A stretch of DNA of 64,000 nt from Diprion similis (taxonomy: Eukaryota > Arthropoda > Insecta > Hymenoptera > Diprionidae). The stretch lies in NCBI RefSeq assembly GCF_021155765.1, contig NC_060108.1:20609025-20673024 (forward strand), read 5' to 3'. The translations under genes and the position numbers were made by a program. Positions 52,920 to 63,537 of the stretch are shown here, piece by piece (within the stretch, counting starts at the first letter, position 1; every line of letters starts with the position of its first letter). The notes under the pieces are model-generated. The model made no database searches. It was not told the origin of the DNA and saw only the letters and a list, made by a program, of their open reading frames with translations.

Positions 52920-53881
52920 CTACTTCTTCTTCTCTTCGCATTTTCGACCTTGTGGCCTGTTTTGTGTCACTGTTGCATTTATATCCTTTTCACAATTCGA
53001 GTAAGCCATACCTAGGCCAAAACCACCTCCTGTTATGATTGGCCACTTCTTTCCTGTGAACACAAGTAAAACGATGATTGTATTATGACGGATTACATAA
53101 TTACAAAATGTCATTCTCATGACATCGTGAACTTCACCGTTCAGTTTTACTTTTCTTAAGAACTCAATAAAACTTGATAAAAATAAAACAAATCCATTCT
53201 TCAGGATATTTTACATATCGCACAACAGCGACAAGAGTGACACAACTCAAAAATGGTCATTTTTCAGGAGAATTAAGTAACCGTGAGTAAAAGCATTGCA
53301 TGCTTGTGAAAGATATTTGTGTTTCTCTGCTCCGTGACGGCTAATTTTTCATCTACAGAAATGTCAGAATGAACTTCGCAATTACAAATATAGTCTCAAC
53401 TTGAAAATGACAATTTTTGAGTTGTGTCACTCTCGTCGCCGGAGTGCGATATGTAATATGCCAGTGGTCATAACTCAGCGCTACTGTAAGACCGATTGGC
53501 ATGGCAAATAACATGATACAGGTTAGGAAACTGGATGGCTTGAAAATTTATCGATTATTAATAAATGGTATGACGAAAAGCACACGTCACCTCAATTATT
53601 GTATAACGCTCAAAAAAGTATATGACAAAATATGAATTTCGGAAATTATCAACTTACTTCTGAAGAAGAGAAGGGAGAATACGGATCCTAGGAACACACC
53701 ACCGCCTGAAATCCGTCAAAACATGAATTAATTTCTTCGAAATATGGAGTTTTGTGAAAGCTTTCACGGTTTGATAATAATAGAATATAAAAAAACCGTT
53801 CGTACCTAGTTTAAGAACAGCGTCCGTAAAGCAACGATCCCATTTTCGCCCAATTTCATCCTCTGCCCATGTTCCAGCCAT
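52920..53881 (-). CDS. MIC10: MICOS complex subunit MIC10, 3 coding exons
   Basis: Coding exons in transcript order are 53881-53806, 53705-53658 and 53053-52920, in phase, giving 85 aa (human about 78). MIC10 is the small inner-membrane protein that oligomerises to bend membranes at crista junctions. The N-terminus has the family signature EIGRKWDRCFTDAVLKLG. Two short hydrophobic helices follow, each with its glycine motif: GGGVFLG at 26-32 and GGGFGLG at 50-56, then the conserved MAYSNC at 57-62. The positive loop FFRRKK between the helices matches the hairpin topology. The C-terminal tail (about 63-85) is polar and lineage-variable. Intron 2 is about 600 bp and contains a 240-bp inverted-repeat element. 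The gene lies upstream of DNAJC16 on the same strand and is divergent from the + strand exon chain at 54.9 kb. Confidence 0.95.
53214..53454. mobile_element. MITE with long terminal inverted repeats in MIC10 intron 2
   Basis: A roughly 240-bp element has inverted repeats of about 55 bp. The left end begins CATATCGCACAACAGCGACA and the reverse-complemented right end begins CATATCGCACTCCGGCGACG. Both then continue with AGAGTGACACAACTCAAAAA and related sequence. TA flanks both ends (53212-53213 and 53455-53456), pointing to a Tc1/mariner-type non-autonomous element. No open frame of note is present. Confidence 0.75.
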
Positions 53882-54889
53882 TTTTCCTGCCACCAAAAAA
53901 ATCGTTACGTCATAAGCATAACCATCTTATTCAACCAGCTAAAAATGTTGAAGTTGAGTACTCAATTTTTAAATTACTTATTTGATCTTCAGAGCTCTTC
54001 GAGTTGCTGTACTGAAACTTCGTTATTACTTTTGAACACGTGTAATAATGAAGTTACTTCCATTCAGACAGATTTGATCAAAAATCTTGCGCAAAATCAA
54101 ACGCAGCCGTGTTCGCAGCCGCCTGATTTTAGTGTGGTAAATTCGAAGAGTTAATTTTTTGCTATTTCATAGATGACGCCACCTCTGAACAATCTATTTA
54201 GAGCTGAACTTTCAGGAGCAACTGGGAGCAATATAATACTGTCGCAGCCGCGTGTTATCGAAGCATTTCAAGGCGGTTACCCTTTTACCCCAAAATATTG
54301 TGACCATTGCTGTGCGGGTAAGTGGGCTAGGCTGCGCCCAGGGCCGTAAGAAGCTGTGTTGTCAATCCGGTAGCTTCCTTATCGGCGGGAGCTATTCAAG
54401 GCACAGTCGGCGGCAAAAAGCCACTCATGGAACCCACGTGGTAAGGTCACTGGATCTCAATTACATTTCATATTCGAAGAATTTAAAAAACTAAGATTGT
54501 TAATTGAAAATGTGAAAAAATAGAAGAAGAAGCGAGATGATGACGTATTCCTTTCGCAAAATTACGTCGATACAGTGCATCAAAGAATTGATTCAATGTA
54601 TTTCATTTGGCTGGAAGTCACAAGAACATTTCAACTGACGCCTGGCGCTGCGTCCAACGGCAATTTTTCGAACATTTGACCGCGTTGTGCGCAGTTCAAA
54701 TGGATTTCCGACCGGTCGAGAATTGCTTCCGAGCGTAGCGCTTCGCGGCAGCGTGATCGCAGTCGCTTCCGAGCAGCCGTAGTGGAACTACGCAAGCCGC
54801 AAGTCGAGAATTCAAATCGCCATGTACAGGCTTTGACTATTCGGGACATGGCCAAGCAGTGATACCTTACGGTTAAAAAAAAGCTGTGT
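53882..54889. other. Divergent intergenic region between MIC10 and the + strand exon chain
   Basis: About 1 kb contains the MIC10 promoter side and, further on, a GC-richer patch at 54640-54800. Two short blocks recur at 60.3-60.5 kb: 54406-54429 (GTCGGCGGCAAAAAG followed by CTCATG) and 54669-54697 (CGAACATTTG followed by TGCGCAG). The blocks are probably promoter or first-exon sequence shared by two diverged copies. No coding region is supported. Confidence 0.4.
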
Positions 54890-56889
54890 ATCGTGATTCG
54901 ATCAGTGTATAATTCCCACAAAACTCATTGTGAATAATATACGAACGGTGCAGAGTGTGAGCCATAAAAGAGCTGAGTTCCTGAAACAAAAACAGCCGAG
55001 GACTTCGAGGGTGAGTTACCGTGTCTCAAAGTTTCATTTTTTGTGCAAATTCAGCTTCTAGCGATTTCGATTCTCGACTCTCTGTGTCCGGTGTCGCTTG
55101 TTATTGTTTGTGCGGCTTATTTTCGGTAAGTGCGTAGTTGCATTGTTAACAAGTTTTCTCTTAGTCCGTTTAGGCAGCCAGCTATAACACAAAAAGTGTA
55201 AATGGGCTTAAAATCGAGTGTAATTACGACGCTGCATATAATCACAAGGTTTTCGTGACAAGAAAGTGACCTGATAATCTTCCGTTAAATTGTCATTCTC
55301 TTTTTGACATTCTGAAAAAACGGACCTTGCGGAAGGTGACCTTCATGCGAGTTGTGTCTCAGATTTCGGTTCGCGGATCGCGTCTTTCACGTGGACACAC
55401 GTTCTTGAAATGAAAATTTGATTGCGTCGTTGGTTTTGGCGTTGTTTCTTATGTAAGAAAAAACTGTAAGCGAGTACATCTGTTTCCGAATTTCTTCCTG
55501 GGGACCGATCGATGGAAGGGTCCTCTATCTCGTGATCCTTTATTACGGTTGAACAAAAGGTAACGCATCACGGCGTTATTAATCGTTTCGAAATTTCGAG
55601 TGATAATCAAAATCGTCAACTGTTATTGATTTCTGATACACACCTATTATGCCTTGGATAACTATGGTGAATTTTGGATACTGTTCAAATCGTTGTTGAA
55701 GATACATCAAGTACTAACAAGATATTGTGTTATCTTACTTGATTGCAGAAAGAGACTGCAACAACCTTGATTGGCATTAGCGATTACCTAGATAGAAATG
55801 CCCCGTCAATAAATCTTGGAAGACATCACTCGGTAACGGAACTGATGAATTTATTACATACAAACAACAGGTATAAAACAATCCCAATCATTTTTCACCG
55901 ATTCATGTAATCGGTAAAATTTTCCAAAACTTGATATAACGCATTATCTACAAACCTGAGTATATGGATGTTAAATTAGATCAAATATTTAAAAAATGGT
56001 ATGGTTTTGTTCTTCACCTGGTTATAGAATTGAACTACCGCCGGAATGGAACGCGGTTAGCAAGTGTCCGCATTGAGTCAAAACGAAATGCAGAAGCTGA
56101 ACAGCTCACAAATTTGTGGAAGGCTAGAACACAGGTACACATTTGAGATCATTCTTGATTATACCTTTGGACTACTCTCAATCGGAGAAATCTGCCAGTT
56201 AGCTAAAATTGATTGGTATTCATTTCTTCATTATATTTACAAAAAAAATAAGGGTGATTTTTCAACGTTTGTCTATTGATTTTGCAAAACAAATACTAAT
56301 AAAATGTTTTTATTCCTGACCTGTTAACAGGTGCACACTATATTGCGACACTATCGGCCACATTTAGCGATGATCCAAATGACGTATCCAATCAACCTAC
56401 CTCTGAAAACAAACTAAAAATTGAACCACCCGCTACGCAGTGAATAAAACTGAAAGGTACATATTCGATATGATTTTTAATTACCATCTACCCTTTGATC
56501 GTAAATGATTGTGGCTGCTCACTACTTTTGTGCATTTATCAAATACTTGTTCTTATTTTATTATGATAGTTTATTATATTCTCATTGTAGTATAACAAGT
56601 GTCACCACCATACAACCTGAGAAGCCACGAGGACGACTACACATACATGTAAAGTGTGGAGCAGCCCGGAGGAGGTAAGAAAACTTATTTCAATTATTGT
56701 TTGATAAATCAATGTACTGCAGCTGAAACCTAATTTTTGTCATTGCGTAACATGCGGCAAACAAATATGGAAGTAGACAACAGTCATAATGGAAAATCTA
56801 GTTTGCTAAATTAATTCGAGCTTCCTGTTTCGTTTTTTCAGAGTTAAGCAGAGACATCCGAATGACTTCTCCATTACTCAGCAACGTTG
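54890..56889 (+). other. Chain of spliced exons of an unrecognised + strand transcript
   Basis: Six exons are bounded by good splice sites: about 54890-55010 (donor GTGAGT), 55749-55870, 56028-56134, 56331-56456, 56591-56674 and 56842-56889 (donor GTGAGT). Joining the first three gives a 95-codon open frame with protein-like composition (for example SDYLDRNAPSINLGRHH and RIELPPEWNAVSKCPH), but without an upstream ATG and with a stop inside the third exon. Later ATGs give very short frames. The last exon has an ATG at 56862 (MTSPLLSNV) that reads straight into its donor. The simplest reading is a multi-exon 5' leader with small upstream frames, the main coding exons lying beyond what I could find. 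A non-AUG start, a long non-coding RNA or a decayed gene are alternatives. No family recognised. Confidence 0.45.
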
Positions 56890-58135
56890 GTGAGTTTGCA
56901 CGTGTTTAGGTTACGGGTATAATTCTCTGGGACTCCTTTGTCACGTGGCGTGGCGGTAAAAATTGTTGCACAAATCTTCGATTTCTTAGCTGCATGGATA
57001 GGCTCATTCGCGACCTCAACGGTGCTTGCCTTTCAGTCGATGCATTTTCTTTTTTTCCTTTCTCATCAGAGTTGACCTATTTTACTACAGTCACTCAAAG
57101 TTAGAAATTTTGCACGTTGCTGAAAGTGGAATGAGCATCGCGACAGGTTACCATCACTTACTCAGCATTCACGAAAACAGATTGTGTTTAGCTACAGATT
57201 ATACAATTACAATGATGTCGATTAAGTGGTGGATAAACCTGAGGTTTGAATATATTCCAACGATTCTTTAATTGATAACGTTTCAAAGTCTGGCATAACG
57301 TAACGTAATCAGCTTGCATGATATACCTAGAATAATTTTCAATTCTTTAATGCCCAGTAACTATCGAACAACCACAGGCTTAGCTCGCTTAGAAAAATGC
57401 TGATAAGCATGCAGGATGTTTTTAATCCATCTTACAAAAGGTTGATGTACCGATAGTCCGCCAGCAATCACTAATGGTAAAACAATCCTCTCGCTGACTA
57501 TGGTACAAAAACGTTTTGCTCCCCACAGGTAATGAAAAAGTAAGTCACAGTGACCACGGCGCAAATGAGGAAGAATGATGTGTGTTGGAAAAAATGGAGA
57601 ATCGTTTAGAGCGAATATAGGTAATCGGGTAGGTAGGTGGTCGTTGTGGGATCCGTAGCGGGGTTTGATGTGGATGTGCGTGTGAATCTCTTTTCAACAG
57701 TTCCGTTGGGTGGGTCCGTTGGGACTCAGGCGAGGGTAGGAAGGTCGGGATGCACCGCGATGTTATTAACTTTTGTAATCCACAGCGTCAAACGCTCACA
57801 GTGATTTTCATCCAGAAACACGTGAAAGACCAAGTATAAAAGTTTCCGAACTATTTGTTGGTAAACTTTGAAATTGTAACGAGGTTCAATTTCCCATTTC
57901 TTGTCACTTTGCTACCATTTTTCAATCCTAATTGAATTCAATTATTTAGTCATTATCTATAATTACTTCACTCAATTGATCTCTGTGATCGTCTGACTGG
58001 GCAAAACGCATCTCTGAACCATCTATCGCGTTCCGTGGTACGCTAGATGCGGAGAGATGCTGAGCTCGAAGACTTCGCGTCGAAGAGGACCGCCGACCGT
58101 CACGCCACACAATAATGCATACCCTCCAACCTCCC
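56890..58135. other. Region downstream of the exon chain, with one unrecognised minus-strand open frame
   Basis: No exon with family resemblance is seen on the + strand. On the minus strand, 57361 to about 57694 stays open for roughly 110 codons after a TGA. It contains protein-like stretches such as FCTIVSERIVLPLVIAGGLS and a basic C-terminus ending KRAKPVVVR. It has no ATG and no good acceptor at its start. It may be a single coding exon of an unknown gene, a relic, or chance. Confidence 0.3.
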
Positions 58136-58136
58136 T

Positions 58137-59190
58137 CCCGGACTTGACTCGCATCTCGGAACAACAATTCGCATCGCAATGTGTCGGATTCAAAAAGACG
58201 CAGATGCGAATTGGTTTTCTACAGAATTTTGCGACAAGTTCTAGACATTTAACATTTTTTGACGGATTAATCGGCCGCGCCTTTTTGCGCGTAGATTAAT
58301 CATTGGAATCAGCCGCGTCATTTGCGCGACGATTCATAATCAGGGTGGCGATAGACCGGGACAACCGGGGATTGTCGGGGAGTTTCGTTTATCGGGAAAA
58401 GTCGGGGAATTATGATGGATCCTAAAGTAATATGGACAGTTTTTACAAATATTTTTCAATCTTTAGCTATGCTTCGTAAATTCAGTTGAGCTAACTTTCG
58501 GAAATGGTATCGCGTTCGATTTCTAATTATTCTTGTGAAACAAAGCAATACTATGTGTTTCTTAGATTCAAATTTATATATTCAAGTTGCACAACTTCTG
58601 GAACTTTTGGTCATAAAAACTGCGCAACATTACCTAATTTAAGTTTCTTGGGAAAATGTCAGGGAATTCTGGATGTTTTGTGGGGAAAAGTCAGCGAATA
58701 GTCAAGAATTTGAGGGAACTTGTCGCCACCCCGATAATGCAAGTCGATCGATCACCCCCTTTGTTGACGATTTCGTAAACGATACATAAAAAAGTAAGTT
58801 ATGCTCGATATCTTAAGCCTTCAGCTTTTCAAACAATCTTGTTACGAACAAGTGAGTTTTCAAGTTCAAATTGACTGCGCCTTCTGCGCGTTGACTTAAT
58901 ACTTTTTGGTTCTGAGAGAAAGTACGGCATTTGCAAGCCAACGGTCAATTCACGGGAATAAGAGTCGTGGAGTGTATAGTGATGATGAAGACTCTTGCCG
59001 TAAGTATTTGTAAAACATATCGTAGGTATACAAAAATATTTTTTAATCATTGTTTTGTTTTCTGTTTCAGGGTAACGAACTAATTTTTTTCCAAAATATA
59101 CCAAGAAATGTCTTCATACGAACTAAATATTCATATCAATAACTCCGGGTAGAAAATGGATTTTGATTAAAAAAATGTGTAATTTGCTCT
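58137..59190. repeat. Direct duplicate, copy A (interrupted by a MITE)
   Basis: This block matches 61141-61605 in the same orientation. Shared pieces include CCCGGA.TTGA.TCGCATCT with AACAACAAT, ATTTTGCGACAAGT.CTAG, GCGCCTTTTTG, and a later GTTTCAGGG.AACG with AATTTTTTT. A 393-bp element at 58341-58733 interrupts copy A only. Copy A also contains CGCG-rich short repeats at about 58269-58333. Its last part has an acceptor-like TTTTCTGTTTCAG at about 59058-59070. Function unknown. Confidence 0.7.
58341..58733. mobile_element. hAT-like non-autonomous element (MITE), 393 bp
   Basis: The element starts CAGGGTGGCGATAG and ends with the inverted counterpart TTGTCGCCACCCCG. It is flanked by a perfect 5-bp duplication ATAAT (58336-58340 and 58734-58738). 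The duplicate locus at about 61305-61320 has the uninterrupted sequence (GATTAATGATGCAA), so the insertion boundaries are supported by an empty site. CAGGG-type ends are typical of hAT elements, some groups of which make 5-bp instead of 8-bp duplications. An internal open frame of 65 codons at 58504-58701 looks fortuitous. A shorter relative lies at 42598-42702. Confidence 0.8.
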
Positions 59191-59297
59191 TCAAGCATGG
59201 GAATAATAGATTAAAAGACTGTTTTCGCAAATTTTGACGTTGGGCACGACATGGTTTTTGTCGGTGCACGCACTTTTGTCATTCTGCTAATCGTAAC

Positions 59298-59715
59298 TTC
59301 GTCTGTTGTAGCTAATGCAATCTTTTGTCTGTTTCAGCTAACCAAAATTTTTGTCTGTTTCAGCTAAACAAATTTTTTGTCTCTTTCAGCTAACCAAATC
59401 TTTTGTCTGTTTCAGTTAATCAAACCCTTCGTTTATTTCAGATAATCAAATATTCTGTTTCAGCTCACCAAAATTTTTGTCTGTTTCAGCTAACCAAAAT
59501 TTTTGTCTGTTTCAGCTAAACAAATTTTTTGTCTCTTTCAGCTAACCAAATCTTTTGTCTGTTTCAGTTAATCAAACCCTTCGTTTATTTCAGATAATCA
59601 AATATTCTGTTTCAGTTGATCAAACCTACTGTCTGTTCAGCTAACCAAATTTCTTGACTGTTCCAGCTTATTAAATATTTTGTCTGCCCCAGCTAACCAA
59701 ATCTTTTGTCTTTCC
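59298..59715. repeat. Minisatellite of about 25-bp units, each resembling a 3' splice site
   Basis: About 16 head-to-tail units follow the consensus TTTTGTCTGTTTCAGCTAAC then CAAAT. Six units are themselves duplicated as a 152-bp higher-order block: 59341 onwards matches 59493 onwards almost base for base. Divergence rises towards both ends. A lone related unit (TTTGTCTGTTTCAGCTAA) occurs near 61710, downstream of duplicate copy B. Confidence 0.92.
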
Positions 59716-60020
59716 GATGAAACTATGTTAACTAACATCTGAAGCGATCTCTACTACGATTTCCGGATTCATCAATAATGCCTTGATAAATCCTGCTAAA
59801 ATCAAATCGAGATCTGTAAAATTGCTGATTGGAGAAACATTTCACCTCAGACGACTTGGCAGAGTTTCATTTTTGAGGTGTAATATTTTCCTAATCAGCA
59901 ATTTTACATGGCACATCCCAATTCGATTTTTACTGGACTTATGAAGGGTCTGTTGGCAATTATGAGGAATGTAGCAGAAATTGATTTGATGTTGGTAACA
60001 AAGGTTACCTCGGAATTACT
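59705..60020. repeat. Long imperfect foldback (inverted repeat), arms about 135 bp
   Basis: The central arms 59815-59849 and 59874-59908 match at about 30 of 35 positions around a 24-base loop. Pairing continues outward through TAAATCCTGCTAAAATC against its partner TAAGTCCAGTAAAAATCG, and on to GTTAACTAACATC against GTTACCAACATC. The total span is about 300 bp. A third arm at 60059-60078 can also pair with 59989-60008 (18 of 20). No coding capacity. Could be a MITE, or the source of a hairpin RNA if transcribed. Confidence 0.7.
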
Positions 60021-60342
60021 TCAGTTCGTATTTCCGTTGCATCCGGAGTATTTCCAACGTAACATCTGTTACCAACATTAGTTGAGGTAATTTGAGTATT
60101 AGTTTAGAAGAATGACGCGATTGGTTTATTCGTTGCATATGGAGAAGCACTTATACAATGGTAACCAATGAAAGTTTTGTAGTAATCTTTTTTCTCAATC
60201 ATTTTGGCTCCAATAACATTAGCTGTTAATTACTTGTGATTTATTTCGCATCACCACAATGGGACTTCAGCATGGTAACCACATTCTGTTCTATCGACTG
60301 AGCTACAGCAAAGCCGAAAATTAGTTCTAAAAACTTATACGC

Positions 60343-60560
60343 CGTCGGCGGCAAAAAGACGCTCATGATCCTGGGTACCAACGTTACCGACAAAAGATTA
60401 AAAAAGTTCCACAGTCTTCGGTTCGTGGTTTTCAAATCTACGCGCGCTACCGAACATTTGTTCGCGTTTTGCGCAGCTCGGTTTGACCAGGCGAGAAGTG
60501 CGAGCACTTAAACTATCAATTCGAGAAAATGTCGCGCGGCAGCGTCACTCATTTCCAGTC
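60343..60560. repeat. Diverged copy of the 54.4-54.75 kb segment
   Basis: Three short blocks recur in the same order and orientation as upstream: GTCGGCGGCAAAAAG with CTCATG (60344-60367), CGAACATTTG with TGCGCAG.TC (60451-60479), and GCGGCAGCGT (about 60537). Spacing differs from the first copy, so the rest has diverged or been deleted. This is probably the 5' part of a larger duplication whose 3' part is 61141-61605. Confidence 0.5.
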
Positions 60561-61140
60561 AGTGGTTGACGGCGGAAGAATCTACTCGCTGGCAGTTTCG
60601 TTCGGACAGTCCAAATTGTAGAATCTAGATCGCATTGTTCACGCAATGTCGCATAAGTAAATCAGTAAATATTCTTATCAAACTTGAATACGATAATTAT
60701 TACATAATGTGCAAAAGTGTGGCTCAGAGAACAAATCAAATCAGCCTGCGAATAGTAGAAGTGAGGTTTACACGTAAGTTTCACCATCGTAACTGCAACT
60801 TAGAGAATTGGCCTCTCTTCGCGAATATTGCATTTTATTTTTTGCTTGCGCAACGATGAAAAAATTTTTAGTATGAAAAATTGGAAATTCTAAGTCACAT
60901 TATAGATCCAAGCAGTTTGTAACGGTCACCGGCCGCCAAAACCGAATGCACAAAACTGTGCGAGTCGTACAGTCTACAGACATTCGTTTTTTTCGAACGG
61001 TAACTTCAATGTTTCTTCGGTATAATCGCACATGTAGTTGTTTTTATTGCAATCAAAAGGTACTTTGGTTGGTAAATTAGATTTCTTGAAACAGACTTTG
61101 CGAGATGTAATCTCAGTTTGAATCAATATCAAGTTGCCGT

Positions 61141-61605
61141 CCCGGATTTGATTCGCATCTCAGAACAACAATCCAATGTGGATTGGGTTTTTACAAAATT
61201 TTGCGACAAGTCCTAGTTATTCAAGAATTCTTGATTGATCAATTTGTCGCGCCTTTTTGCCCGTAGAATTATTACGGGAATCCGAAGCGTACTTTTTACG
61301 CGACGATTAATGATGCAAATCAATCGATCGCGCCTTTTGCGCGTAGTTTCACAAACGACACGTGGGAAGCACTTTTGATGTACAATATTTGCAAGCCGGC
61401 ACTCACAACATGCGGGGCTGAAAATCGCGTAGTGTGCAGTGATAGTACAAAAGTATTTGTTTTACTAATCGTATTATTTTCCGTTTCAGGGCAACGGATA
61501 AATTTTTTTACGAGTACACTGAGAAATAAAGAGTGCTCAGTCGAACGGAAAATTTATTTCAACTATGCTTGGTAGAAAATTGATGTAGATTAAAAAAATA
61601 TATAA
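61141..61605. repeat. Direct duplicate, copy B (uninterrupted)
   Basis: This is the shorter partner of 58137-59190. It keeps CCCGGATTTGATTCGCATCT with AACAACAAT, the CGCGCCTTTTTGC/GCGCGTAG motifs, and an acceptor-like TTTTCCGTTTCAG at about 61477-61489 followed by GGCAACGGATAAATTTTTTT. It lacks the 393-bp insertion. The open frame 61375-61575 runs across the acceptor-like site and shows no family motif. Confidence 0.7.
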
Positions 61606-63537
61606 CCCGTTCGAACAGTAAAAGTGATCTAGCTAAAGTATGTATATTGAAGCAAATATCATCATGTATCAAGATAATCATTTCTGTAATTGTGCGAATC
61701 TTACCTTTGTCTGTTTCAGCTAATTAATTTCTCTCCTATTTTGTCTAATTACAGTTTTTTCCTATCCAAGCGAATTACTTCAGTAATTTTAGTATTATTA
61801 TAATTTTACTATTTAGTAAAGTGTCAGCTCATCACTCACTGCACTGAAAAAAACAAAACATTGTATGCAATAATATGTTTGTTTTATTATTCATCGGCAG
61901 ATAATTTATGGATTAATCTGTAAAATATTCTTTTTGTTACTTGTTTTGTTGTGAGTGACCTACCAACGGCTGTTAAAATGAATATTTTCTTGGGTTTGAA
62001 ATATTTCTTTCAGTGTAAGTTATATGTAATTCTGATTTCACTTGTAAATTTTTATTTCCCAGCCCTGATGCTATATTTCACATGCGCTAGTTTTTACTTC
62101 AGGAAAGTAAGACTAGATGTTGACTAAAATGAGAAAGAAATGTTGATCCCAGACAATGTTGATTTGAATTTATTCAGCCGATAATTTGATGTTTTGTATT
62201 TTAGCCATTTTTTTTAGCTTCTCATCGTGTGGATGACGTTATTAATTAAACCAAAACGTTTAGTCAAAACAAACAGTCAACGTGTACGCAAAGTTCGGTC
62301 ACACTTATTTAGATTTCTTTCTAACGTTTTCGTAGTATCGATGTTTTTCACTTTCAAAACGAAATGCTCCTTCATGGGTTCGGTTTGAATTTGACTGCAG
62401 AATTCTGAAAATCTTTCGTTTTCTGGTTTATGATTTTTCTTTCTTGTTTACCGTTTTCGAAAATTACTGTATAGCTTTCGAGCGTGTAAGTGCCAATGTT
62501 TTTTATGTATAATTCGGTGTTTTTACCCTCAATTTACCAGTTTCAGTATTTTCCAAGTTCTCCACTCACGAACAGTGTGTTTCTCATAACTTGTGACGTA
62601 AAAACTTCTTTGCTTAATACTGATAATGAAAACAAAACTGTGATCATCTGTAATAAAACCAATCACCTTTCATCCACAATGAACAAACCATGCGTCATTT
62701 AAACTATACATACCGAAAAAAGTAACAACATCGTTAAGATTAATTCGACACTTCTTCTTCGTATTAATATTTCTAACGAAAATTAGATTTTTCCCAGCCG
62801 AATTTTAATATTGTTCGAAACTTGTTCTGTTCTCAGCAACTAAACTTCTTCAAAATAATTATCTTATTCTATTAAGCTGACAAACGGCTGCTGCTTGATG
62901 TTCCATGAGCAATTCAACATACATTTTACCGATCAACATAAATCACTCAATGATTAACCATTAATCTCATTGTAACTAAATTAGATGCGTACTTGGACTT
63001 GAATTTCTTTAGAAGATACTTATAAGATAAGCACAATCCATGCTCAAGATTAATATCAAAGCTCTATTAAGCTTTCGAAACCTCGCAGAGTGTATTCAGA
63101 ATGCTTCTCTTTATCAATGTTTATTTTAGGCTTATTGATCGACAAGAATGAAGAAGAGAGCTGTGAAAATTGCATGAAGAATTGTGTTACTGCTAAGTAT
63201 ACTGAAATGAAGGAACCAGTAATGTTGAAATGCAGTGGCTGATAAGCTTAAGAGCTTAGTCTTTTCTTCTAATGCTTGGTATTTTTGGTATCACTATCAG
63301 TTAAGTAGATTCTAAAGTAAATTTTAAATACTCAATGCAGGGAGAAATTTGGGGGAAGTGAGGTTTTTTCAAAGAGAACTGCCAAGAGAGTTTTTGTAAA
63401 AACATAATAAAAATGTTTGATAAATATAGTTTATATTTATTGACTCTTTACGTGTAGTAAATATGATTACATCTCCAAGGCTTTATATTTATTCATACAC
63501 ATAAAAATAGAATTTAATCCACTCGAGTATATTAATA
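61606..63537. other. AT-rich intergenic region before the SWEET gene's 3' end
   Basis: The region contains one stray unit of the TTTGTCTGTTTCAG repeat near 61710 and otherwise AT-rich sequence. The open frame 62490-62702 (+) has no recognisable domain. The polyadenylation signal of the SWEET gene (AATAAA on the minus strand) is at 63488-63493, about 45 bp past its stop. I see no other gene. Confidence 0.5.

Noticed and set aside
59298-59715. CRISPR-like array
   Set aside because: Units are directly adjacent at 25 bp with no unique spacers, and the DNA is eukaryotic; it is a minisatellite.
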